Below, in pieces: positions 1-6,487 of a stretch of 11,162 bases of DNA (its first letter is position 1; each line of letters opens with the position of its first letter). A model generated the notes under the pieces. It was not told the DNA's origin and made no database searches. It saw only the letters and a program-made list of their open reading frames with translations. This stretch comes from Caldisericia bacterium (lineage in GTDB: Bacteria; Caldisericota; Caldisericia; UBA6126; JAGPKI01): assembly GCA_018054005.1 (NCBI GenBank), contig JAGPKI010000041.1:1-11162 (forward strand), read 5' to 3'. The translations under genes and the position numbers were made by a program.

Positions 1-49
1 CAAAAAGAAGTATTTTAAACAAATCAATTTGAGCACTTGAAAATATTTA

Positions 50-77
50 TTAATATTTTATTCTTTTTCTGTATAAT
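50..77 (+). promoter_or_regulatory. Probable promoter of the tRNA-Ile/tRNA-Ala unit
   Basis: A perfect -10 hexamer TATAAT lies at 72-77. Sixteen bases upstream is TTAATA at 50-55, which matches four of six bases of the -35 consensus. Transcription would start near 84-86, leaving a leader of about 33 bases before the first tRNA. The surrounding DNA is very AT-rich, so hexamers of this type occur by chance. The position ahead of two stable-RNA genes is the main support. Confidence 0.45.
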
Positions 78-117
78 TTATATATTTGTAGGTTTTTTCA
101 GTGTATCTTGAAATTAT

Positions 118-191
118 GGGCCTCTAGCTCAGCTGGTTAGAGCGCATCCCTGATAAGGATGAGGTCTCTGGTTCGAATCCAGAGAGGCCCA
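118..191 (+). tRNA. tRNA-Ile (anticodon GAT)
   Basis: The sequence folds into a full cloverleaf of 74 nt. The acceptor stem is GGGCCTC (118-124) with GAGGCCC (184-190), and the discriminator base is A191. The anticodon stem CATCC/GGATG encloses the loop CTGATAA, which puts anticodon GAT at 152-154. The T-loop core GTTCGAA is canonical. No CCA is encoded after the discriminator (TTT follows), so a tRNA nucleotidyltransferase must add it. The next tRNA starts five bases later, so both are almost certainly cut from one transcript. The Ile(GAT)-Ala(TGC) order is the one classically found in the 16S-23S spacer, but no rRNA is visible here. Confidence 0.97.
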
Positions 192-196
192 TTTAT

Positions 197-269
197 GGGG
201 ATGTAGTTCAGTTGGGAGAACGCCTCGCTTGCACCGAGGAGGTCAGCGGTTCAAGTCCGCTCATCTCCA
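197..269 (+). tRNA. tRNA-Ala (anticodon TGC)
   Basis: A full 73-nt cloverleaf. The acceptor stem GGGGATG (197-203) pairs with CATCTCC (262-268) and includes the G3:U70 wobble pair, the main alanine identity element. The discriminator is A269. The anticodon stem CCTCG/CGAGG encloses CTTGCAC, giving anticodon TGC at 230-232. The T-arm is AGCGG-TTCAAGT-CCGCT. CCA is not encoded. It is separated from the tRNA-Ile by five bases. No terminator-like hairpin follows in the 66 bases before the next coding region, so readthrough into that gene is possible. Confidence 0.97.
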
Positions 270-271
270 CT

Positions 272-293
272 TATGTAATATTTATGTAGTATT
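272..293 (+). repeat. 11-bp tandem direct repeat
   Basis: TATGTAATATT (272-282) is followed at once by TATGTAGTATT (283-293), with one mismatch. It lies between the tRNA-Ala gene and the ribosome binding site of the secreted protein at 336. It could be a regulatory binding site or chance in AT-rich DNA; nothing in the sequence decides between these. Confidence 0.5.
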
Positions 294-335
294 TTTGAAA
301 TTTTAATTTACAACGTTAAGTGGAGGAATTTAAAA

Positions 336-1496
336 ATGAAAATTGGAAAATTATTTTCTCTTGCATTAGTCTTTTTATTAACTCTAACATTTATTCCGTT
401 AAATGTTTCATTAGCTGCAAATGCTAAACTTTATTTAACTTTAAAAGATTTAGAAGCTAACGAAGCAAGTGACTTTACATTAGAAGTACATGTTGATGAT
501 GTGTCTGATCTTTATGCAGTTGGTTTTGACATGCTTTACGATGTAAAACTTGTTAAATTAGTAAATATCGAGAAAGGACCATTTTTTACCACAGATAATA
601 CTGATATTTCTGATATTTTGTTAGTTTACAGAGACAGAAAAGAAGAAGGGAGAATAGTATTTGGTTTATCAAAAAGCAAACAATCCACTGGTGTTAGTGG
701 TAGTGGCATTATTGCTTATTTCAAATTCAATGCTTTAAGTAAAGGTAAAGCTGAGTTTAAATTTGAAAATGTTTACTTAAAGTCTCCTGATACAACAGAT
801 ATTAAGACAGACGTTCAACCATTGTCTGTAGAAATTAAAGAAAAAGATACAACTCCTCCAATTCTTGAAGTCGAGCCAGTTGAACCTACATATGAAAAAA
901 CTGCTTTAATTAAAGGTAAAACCGAAACAGGAGCCAAAGTAACTATCAATGGCAAAGAAGTACAAGTAAAGGAAGATGGTACCTTTACATTAGAAGTAGA
1001 ACTTAAAGATGGGGAAAACAAATTTGAAATTATAGCAACCGATCCAAACGGAAACGAAAGCAAAGTAACATTAACTATTACAAAAAAGAAACCAACTGTT
1101 ATTATCCTTGTAGTTGGAAATAAAACTGTTTTTGTAAATGGTTCACCTAAAGAAATCGAAGCTCCTCCATTTATTGATAAAGCTTCTGGAAGAACCTTGA
1201 TTCCAATTAGAATAGTTGTTGAGTCAATAGAAGGTAAAATTGACTGGAATGCAACTGAAAGAAAAGTTACGATCACAAAAGACAATATAGTTATAGAGTT
1301 ATGGATCGATAATCCAGTTGCAAAAATAAACGGTATTCCAACTCCAATTGATATTCAAGCTCCCAAATTAGCTCCAAAAATAGTTGCTGGAAGAACATTT
1401 CTCCCTCTTCGATTCGTTGCCGAAAACCTTGGTTGTGAAGTTGGTTGGGATGGAAAAACTCAAACTATCACAATTACTTATCCAAAGCCTTCTTAA
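336..1496 (+). CDS. Secreted protein with cohesin-like region, Ig-like region and copper-amine-oxidase N-terminal domain
   Basis: A predicted exported protein of 386 aa. Residues 1-30 form a signal peptide: K2/K5, a hydrophobic core, then an Ala-rich LAANA cleavage region. Residues about 31-168 look like a cohesin-type beta-sandwich, with a FDMLYD strand, GRIVFGLS and GSGIIAYFKFNAL. A TTPP linker leads into a bacterial Ig-like or glucodextranase-B-like region (about 171-250, GxKVTINGKEV and DGENKFEIIATDPNGN). Residues about 258-384 are a copper amine oxidase N-terminal domain with two repeat units, GRTLIPIR...DW and GRTFLPLRFVAE...GW. The domain is named after an enzyme, but this protein lacks the catalytic part. 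I infer an extracellular structural or binding role. There is no LPXTG, SLH or lipobox anchor. The start is fixed by GGAGG at 322-326, 9 bases before ATG. The stop is 17 bases before metK. Confidence 0.85.
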   Translation: MKIGKLFSLALVFLLTLTFIPLNVSLAANAKLYLTLKDLEANEASDFTLEVHVDDVSDLYAVGFDMLYDVKLVKLVNIEKGPFFTTDNTDISDILLVYRDRKEEGRIVFGLSKSKQSTGVSGSGIIAYFKFNALSKGKAEFKFENVYLKSPDTTDIKTDVQPLSVEIKEKDTTPPILEVEPVEPTYEKTALIKGKTETGAKVTINGKEVQVKEDGTFTLEVELKDGENKFEIIATDPNGNESKVTLTITKKKPTVIILVVGNKTVFVNGSPKEIEAPPFIDKASGRTLIPIRIVVESIEGKIDWNATERKVTITKDNIVIELWIDNPVAKINGIPTPIDIQAPKLAPKIVAGRTFLPLRFVAENLGCEVGWDGKTQTITITYPKPS

Positions 1497-1513
1497 AGAA
1501 AGTGTGATACAAA

Positions 1514-2677
1514 ATGAACTCATATATTGTTACTACTGAATCAGTTTGCGAAGGTCATCCTGATAAGATTTGTGATCAAATTTCTGATGCGATTCTTGAT
1601 GAGATTCTTACACAAGATAAATACGGAAGGGTTGCATGTGAAACATTTATTACACGCGGAGTAATAATAATTGGTGGAGAAATTACAACCAAAGCATCAA
1701 TTGATGCTAATAAAATCGCAAGAGATGTTGTTAAAGATATAGGTTATAATAAAAGCGAACTTGGCTTTCACTGGCAAACATGTGGAGTTTTAAATGTAAT
1801 TGGGAAACAATCTCCCGATATAGCTCAAGGAGTAGATAGGGGAGGGGCTGGTGATCAAGGTTGTATGATAGGATATGCTTGTAATGAAACAAGCAACTAC
1901 ATGCCTCTTGCTTATGAATTAGCTCGAAAGCTTGTTATGAGGCTTGATTATACAAGAAAAGAGAAAATTTTACCTTATTTAGGACCTGATGGGAAAAGTC
2001 AGGTAACTCTTAAAAAAAATAAAGATGGTGAAGGGGAGCTTGTAGCAGTTGTAATTTCTGCTCAACATACTGAAGAAATTGTTGACCCAAATAATCCAAA
2101 ATCTTTAAGAGAAGATAAAAAAGAAGAAATAATAAAAGAAGTAGCATTAAAGGTTATTCCTAAAGAATTAATAACTCCTAATACAAAGTTTTTTGTTAAT
2201 CCAACTGGAAGATTTGTTATAGGGGGACCTTTAAGCGATACTGGCATGACGGGTAGAAAAATTATTGTCGACACTTATGGTACACTTGTTCCACATGGCG
2301 GAGGAGCTTTTTCTGGTAAAGACCCAACAAAAGTGGATAGATCCTCTGCATATATGGCAAGATATCTTGCTAAAAATGTTGTAGCTGCAGGTATAGCAAA
2401 AGAATGTATAATACAACTATCTTATATCATAGGTGAGAGCCAGCCAATTTCTTTCCTACTTGAAACAAATAATACAAGTAAGGTTGAAGATGTTAGAATT
2501 AGAGATACCCTTGCAGAATTAGTGGATTTGACCCCTCAAGGTATAATAGAATTTCTTGATTTAAGAAAACCAATATATAGAAATACCTCCATATATGGTC
2601 ACTTTGGAAGAGAAGATCAAAACTTTAATTGGGAAAAAATTGATCTTGTTGATACTTTAAAAGAAAAATTGCTCTAA
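1514..2677 (+). CDS. metK: S-adenosylmethionine synthetase (methionine adenosyltransferase)
   Basis: Makes S-adenosylmethionine from methionine and ATP in the cytoplasm, releasing phosphate and pyrophosphate. At 387 aa it matches the usual bacterial length (about 380-400). The N-terminal GHPDK (14-18) followed by CDQISDAILD, the GAGDQG signature (111-116), and the phosphate-binding GGGAFSGKD (262-270) followed by K and DRS are all present, so it should be active. A small change from the common form is YACNET after the GAGDQG loop, where YATNET is usual. The ATG is preceded by GTGAT (1504-1508), which matches only the distal part of a Shine-Dalgarno site, so initiation may be moderate or coupled to the gene upstream. 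priA starts 11 bases after the stop codon. Confidence 0.97.
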   Translation: MNSYIVTTESVCEGHPDKICDQISDAILDEILTQDKYGRVACETFITRGVIIIGGEITTKASIDANKIARDVVKDIGYNKSELGFHWQTCGVLNVIGKQSPDIAQGVDRGGAGDQGCMIGYACNETSNYMPLAYELARKLVMRLDYTRKEKILPYLGPDGKSQVTLKKNKDGEGELVAVVISAQHTEEIVDPNNPKSLREDKKEEIIKEVALKVIPKELITPNTKFFVNPTGRFVIGGPLSDTGMTGRKIIVDTYGTLVPHGGGAFSGKDPTKVDRSSAYMARYLAKNVVAAGIAKECIIQLSYIIGESQPISFLLETNNTSKVEDVRIRDTLAELVDLTPQGIIEFLDLRKPIYRNTSIYGHFGREDQNFNWEKIDLVDTLKEKLL

Positions 2678-2688
2678 ATGAATAAAAT

Positions 2689-4722
2689 GTGAAATATGCT
2701 TCTGTTCTACCAAAAGATTATCCTACATTAAATAACCAAACATTTACTTACTGTATTCCTCTGCATTTAGAAAACGATATAAAGATTGGTAGCAAAGTAT
2801 TAGTTCCTTTTGGCTTAAAAGGAAATTTAAGAATGGGGTATGTCCTTGATATTACTAATAAAAAAGATGATTCTTTATTAGTTAAAGAAATTTATTCAGT
2901 TGTCCCATCAAGCTACATACCGTCTGATAATGATATAAGATTCCTAAAGTTTGTTTCATTATATTTCTTCATACCGCTTTCAAATATTTTAGAAATTGCT
3001 CAACTTTTTCCAAAAGAAGAAAGAATAGAAAAATTTTATTTTGTAGATAGTGCTAAATTAGTTGATATTGGTAAAATAAGAAACAAGGATAAAGTAGTAA
3101 AATACCTGCTATCACATAAAAAAGGCTTTAAGGAAGAACTATTTAAAAATAGGTTTAGGCTTAAAAAAAATTCTACAGTGCTTAGAAACCTCGTTCAAAA
3201 AGGTATAATATATGAGAGTTACTTAATAAATGATTCTGTTAAAAACAAAGCAAAGAAAGAAAAAATATTTTCTCCAGCTATATATCTCCTAAATGGACTT
3301 AATTTAGAAGAAAGAGTTAAAAAATACATTGAACTTATACAAAATAATGACTTAAAAAATGTTTTAATTATCGCTCCCAATATACTCTCGCAAAATAAAA
3401 TAAAAGATTTAATTATTAAAGAAAATAAAAATTCTGAAACCAAAATAATAGCCGGTTCAAAGTTTTCAATTCTCAACGTAAGAGATAAATTTGATCTAAT
3501 TATAATTGATGATCTAATAAATAATGAATACAAAATAGATAAACCTATAGACTTCGATCTTGAAAAAGTTGCTACAGTAAGAGCCGCTGAATTAGGCGAA
3601 AAAATTATTTTTGGTAGCTTTATACCAACAGTAGAATCTTTCCAGAGTCTAAAATTAGGAAAAATTAAACATATCAAGGTAATGCCTGATGTTTCCATTA
3701 AAAAAGTTTTAAACTATCCAGAAATCAAAATATTAGATTTAAGAAAAGAAATTAGAGAACATGGCTATTTTGATATTCCATCTACTGTTGTTAGGGAAAT
3801 GAAAAATACTTTAAAAAATAAAGGTAAATGCCTTATTCTCATTAACAGAAAAGGATACTACAACATGTTAATTTGTAAGAATTGTGGTTATGTTGTTAAG
3901 TGTCCACTATGCTCGATTCCTTTGACATATCATATCGAAAACAAAAAGCTAATTTGCCGTTATTGTGGACATACTCAAGAAGAATTTTACACCTGCTCCA
4001 AATGTGGTGGAGTGAGTATGAGATACGCAGGCGCAGGAACTGAAAGGTTTGAAAAAAAGGCAAATCAAATCTTTAAAGATGCAAAAGTAATAAGAGTTGA
4101 CAGAGAAATTTATAAAAAAAATCCTTATGAAGTATCAGATTATCAAATTGTCATTGGCACAACGCTGACACTTTCTCTTCTCGATTTTAAGGATATTGAC
4201 CTTGTTGCATTAATGGGGATTGATTCTCTGATTAATATGCCTTCTTTTGATTCATATGAAGAAACTTTATATCTCATAGCGAGAATTTACGAAAAACTAC
4301 TTTCTCCTAATAAATTGAAAAAAATAATTATACCGACATTTACTCCGCATTCATCTATTTTTCTTGAAATAAATGAAGGAAACATTAAATCATTAGATAA
4401 ATTCTATTCAGCAGAGCTTAAAGAAAGAAAAAAATTAAATTATCCTCCATTTGTTGACTTTTTTCAGATAGATTTAGAAAGTCCTCAGAAAGAAAATTTA
4501 CCTGAGAAGGTTAATAAACTCTTAGATAAAATTAAAGTATTAAAAAATATAGAAATTGTAAATACTAAACCACTGTTAGCACAAAGCCCACTTGGTATAT
4601 ATAAGGGGAGAATTACAATAAAAAGTAAAAATATTTTGAACGAAAGGTTAAATTTAGGAATAATAATAGAAGAAACTAAGAAAAGCGAAAAGATTGATAT
4701 TAAAATTAAAAATTTAGGATGA
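2689..4722 (+). CDS. priA: Primosomal protein N' (PriA) with degenerate helicase motifs
   Basis: PriA recognises stalled or repaired replication forks and reloads the replicative helicase. The 677-aa protein has the N-terminal DNA-binding domain (about 1-105, with VLVPFG at 38-42). It also has the zinc module with all eight cysteines (C396, C399, C405, C408, C423, C426, C436, C439), NRKGY (386-390), GTERFE (450-454 region) and the C-terminal LNYPPF (583-588). The expected Walker A GxTGSGKT segment is absent: residues 200-210 read LLNGLNLEERV. The DEEH box is DDLI (274-277), motif III is GSFIPTVES, and the AGRAGR motif VI region is unrecognisable (about 530-541). I infer a structural, non-ATPase PriA of the kind known in actinobacteria and Deinococcus. 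The start is GTG; an overlapping out-of-frame ATG-TGA sits at 2687-2692 and there is no clear Shine-Dalgarno site. Confidence 0.93.
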   Translation: MKYASVLPKDYPTLNNQTFTYCIPLHLENDIKIGSKVLVPFGLKGNLRMGYVLDITNKKDDSLLVKEIYSVVPSSYIPSDNDIRFLKFVSLYFFIPLSNILEIAQLFPKEERIEKFYFVDSAKLVDIGKIRNKDKVVKYLLSHKKGFKEELFKNRFRLKKNSTVLRNLVQKGIIYESYLINDSVKNKAKKEKIFSPAIYLLNGLNLEERVKKYIELIQNNDLKNVLIIAPNILSQNKIKDLIIKENKNSETKIIAGSKFSILNVRDKFDLIIIDDLINNEYKIDKPIDFDLEKVATVRAAELGEKIIFGSFIPTVESFQSLKLGKIKHIKVMPDVSIKKVLNYPEIKILDLRKEIREHGYFDIPSTVVREMKNTLKNKGKCLILINRKGYYNMLICKNCGYVVKCPLCSIPLTYHIENKKLICRYCGHTQEEFYTCSKCGGVSMRYAGAGTERFEKKANQIFKDAKVIRVDREIYKKNPYEVSDYQIVIGTTLTLSLLDFKDIDLVALMGIDSLINMPSFDSYEETLYLIARIYEKLLSPNKLKKIIIPTFTPHSSIFLEINEGNIKSLDKFYSAELKERKKLNYPPFVDFFQIDLESPQKENLPEKVNKLLDKIKVLKNIEIVNTKPLLAQSPLGIYKGRITIKSKNILNERLNLGIIIEETKKSEKIDIKIKNLG

Positions 4723-4726
4723 TTTT

Positions 4727-5242
4727 ATGGAAATAATAAAGTATGGTAACCCAATTTTAAGAAAAAAAGCAAAATCTATAAATAAGATAGATAAAAGTAT
4801 AAGGGATTTAATTGTTGCTATGTTTGATACAATGCATAACGCAAACCCAAAAGGAATAGGGCTATCTGCGCCACAAATTGGATTGCCAATACAATTAATA
4901 GTCATTGAAACTGAGCCCAATAAACAATTAAGCCTAATAAATCCTGAAATAATAGAAAATAGAGGAAGAGATAAAGCTTTGGAAGGTTGCTTAAGCATTC
5001 CTGGAGTATGGGGGAATGTTACTAGGGCAAAAAAAATAAAAGTAAAAGGAATAAATCCTAACACTTCAAAAAAAATTATAATTGAAGCAGAAGGTATCTT
5101 AGCAAGAGCAATTCAACATGAGGTAGACCATTTAAATGGCATATTATTTACTGACTATATTGAAAGAGTCGAAGATCTCTATGTTGATGAAGGATTTACA
5201 ATACCAGAGAAACTTCGCCAATATTATAAATTGAGAAAATGA
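4727..5242 (+). CDS. def: Peptide deformylase
   Basis: A metalloenzyme that removes the N-terminal formyl group from new polypeptides. It is 171 aa, the normal size. All three family motifs are intact: GIGLSAPQ (43-50), EGCLS (86-90) with metal ligand C88, and HEVDH (131-135) with ligands H131 and H135 and catalytic E132. The GCLSIPG form resembles the type 1 (bacterial) class. The start ATG follows the priA stop by four bases and is preceded by AGGAT at 4716-4720, inside the last codons of priA, so the two are probably translationally coupled. The last four bases overlap the fmt start. Pairing with fmt is expected because the two enzymes act at opposite ends of the formyl-methionine cycle. 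Confidence 0.96.
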   Translation: MEIIKYGNPILRKKAKSINKIDKSIRDLIVAMFDTMHNANPKGIGLSAPQIGLPIQLIVIETEPNKQLSLINPEIIENRGRDKALEGCLSIPGVWGNVTRAKKIKVKGINPNTSKKIIIEAEGILARAIQHEVDHLNGILFTDYIERVEDLYVDEGFTIPEKLRQYYKLRK

Positions 5243-6177
5243 TTAATGTTATTTTCTTTGGTTCAGATTCTTTTTCTATACCGATTCTTGAATTCCTCTC
5301 AAAAAAAACCAATTTAGTATGCGTTGTTACTACAGAGGACAAACCAAAGGGAAGAGGAAAAAAGACTCAACCTAACATAATAAAAGATTTTGCGTATTCA
5401 ATAGGCATAAATAAGATATTAACTCCTCCAGATCTCACAGATAAGGATTTTTTAAATGAAATAGCAAACCTTGAGCCAGATCTATTGGTTACTGCATCAT
5501 ACGGGAAAATTTTACCCAAAGATTTACTTACAATACCGAAATACACTTCAATAAATATTCATCCATCTTTACTTCCACTATATCCTGGAGCAGAACCAAT
5601 ATTCTGGCAAATAGCTAAAGGAGAAAAAGAAAGCGGAGTAACGATTTTTGAAATGAATTCTAAAATTGATAGTGGAGAAATAATACTTCAGGAAAGTATT
5701 CAAATTGATCAAGCAGATAATTACGAGGATGTTTTAAAAAAACTTACCGAACTATCAATTAAACTACTTGATAAATTATTATATTTGATTGAAGAAGGTA
5801 AACCTTTACCTAAAATAAAACAAAAAGAATTAAAAGTGTTTTACGCAAGGAAAATTACCAAAGAAGACGAAAGAATTGATTGGAATAAGCCCTCTCAAGA
5901 AATAATCAATAAAATAAAGGCTTTCTCTCCAAAAATAGGAGCTTATACATTATTTAAAGGAAGAAGAGTAAAAATTTACAAAGCGAAAATAGCAGAATAT
6001 ATAGAAGAGAACTTAAAGCCAGGGGCAATTTCTATAAAAGGTACTAATATTATTGTTAAGACAGCTGATTCCTTCGTGAGCATAGATTTTTTAAAACCAG
6101 AGGGTAAAAAAATCATTTCTGCAGCTGAATTCATAAATGGTTACCTTAAAAACATTAATGAAGCTAAATTTGAATAA
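5239..6177 (+). CDS. fmt: Methionyl-tRNA formyltransferase
   Basis: Transfers a formyl group from 10-formyltetrahydrofolate to initiator Met-tRNA. The 312-aa length is typical. The N-terminal Rossmann part starts IFFGSDSFS. The catalytic triad matches the E. coli numbering: N106 and H108 in NIHPSLLP, and D144 in KIDSGE. The folate-site loop SLLPLYPGAEP differs from the common SLLPxxRGAAP by a Pro for Arg, a minor variation. Residues about 205-310 form the C-terminal tRNA-binding OB-like domain. The ATG overlaps the def stop codon in an ATGA junction, typical of coupled translation. The rsmB/sun gene that often follows fmt is missing; a 310-base spacer follows instead. Confidence 0.96.
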   Translation: MINVIFFGSDSFSIPILEFLSKKTNLVCVVTTEDKPKGRGKKTQPNIIKDFAYSIGINKILTPPDLTDKDFLNEIANLEPDLLVTASYGKILPKDLLTIPKYTSINIHPSLLPLYPGAEPIFWQIAKGEKESGVTIFEMNSKIDSGEIILQESIQIDQADNYEDVLKKLTELSIKLLDKLLYLIEEGKPLPKIKQKELKVFYARKITKEDERIDWNKPSQEIINKIKAFSPKIGAYTLFKGRRVKIYKAKIAEYIEENLKPGAISIKGTNIIVKTADSFVSIDFLKPEGKKIISAAEFINGYLKNINEAKFE

Positions 6178-6255
6178 ATTATTTTCATTCAACAAATGAA
6201 TAATGATACACAAAAAGATGTAAAGCTAACAAATAAGTAAGATTGATAATTTAAG

Positions 6256-6287
6256 TTTAATTATAATTAAATTCAAACAATTTTTTT
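6256..6287 (+). terminator. Possible weak terminator downstream of fmt
   Basis: TTTAATTATAATTAAA at 6256-6271 is a perfect 16-base palindrome, followed after nine bases by seven T residues (6281-6287). The stem contains only A:T pairs and the T-run is not adjacent, so it is a poor intrinsic terminator. It also contains TATAAT at 6262-6267, so it could be a promoter element instead. It is listed because it is the best plus-strand candidate after fmt. Confidence 0.25.
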
Positions 6288-6398
6288 AGAAATGATTGAA
6301 GTTGCAATATTTGAAGATATTAATTTATTACTTAACTCTAGGCATTTGCAGTTGATAACTTTTTCCGAATAAAGATTAGGTTTATTAAGCGATTAGAA

Positions 6399-6427
6399 GA
6401 AAAAATAATTCTTAAAACCAGTTTTAA
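6399..6427 (-). terminator. Possible terminator of the minus-strand exporter gene
   Basis: TTAAAAC (6412-6418) and GTTTTAA (6421-6427) are a perfect inverted repeat around CA. Read on the minus strand, the hairpin is followed by GAATTATTTTTTC, a near-continuous T-run, as in an intrinsic terminator. It lies about 60 bases beyond the stop codon at 6488. The stem is AT-rich and the loop tight (effectively four bases), so strength is doubtful. Confidence 0.35.
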
Positions 6428-6487
6428 CCAGTGTTTTATCATAAAAATTGAAGTTCCTCCAAAAACTCGACAAAGAAACAGGAGAAG

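Larger units (their letters stand above)
6178..6487. other. 310-base convergent spacer with inverted repeats and short open frames
   Basis: This lies between the 3' ends of fmt (plus strand) and the exporter gene (minus strand). It holds small AT-rich inverted repeats at 6184-6200, 6256-6271 and 6412-6427. It also has two partly overlapping plus-strand open frames: 6292-6372, 26 codons from ATG, and an open stretch 6342-6491, which has no standard start codon that I can place. A minus-strand frame of 34 codons (6442-6338) has a GGAGG at 6460-6456 but a long 13-base spacing. None is convincing as a gene. The plus-strand frames could be a frameshifted remnant. No RNA gene is recognisable. Confidence 0.5.

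Noticed and set aside
1..40. Short open frames ending in stops at 16-18 and 38-40 that might be the 3' end of an upstream gene
   Set aside because: Only a few codons are visible, all AT-rich, and nothing is recognisable in them, so a partial coding region cannot be supported.
295..323. TTGAAA at 295-300 as a -35 for the gene at 336
   Set aside because: No acceptable -10 lies 16-18 bases downstream; the position reads AAGTGG.
815..1285. Long minus-strand open frame inside the secreted-protein gene
   Set aside because: It lies wholly antisense to a clear coding region with a signal peptide and recognisable domains, and its peptide has no motif of its own.
3219..3698. Long minus-strand open frame inside priA
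   Set aside because: It is the shadow of an AT-rich coding region, with hydrophobic low-complexity content and no ribosome binding site that I could find.
4714..5064. Minus-strand open frame opposite def
   Set aside because: def carries all three deformylase motifs in the same place, so the antisense frame is incidental.
6184..6200. Six-bp inverted repeat TTCATT/AATGAA just after the fmt stop codon, considered as a terminator
   Set aside because: The stem is short and weak and no T-run follows it.
6338..6442. Minus-strand 34-codon open frame with GGAGG at 6460-6456
   Set aside because: The spacing from GGAGG to ATG is 13 bases, the frame is short and overlaps a terminator-like inverted repeat, and the peptide resembles nothing I know.
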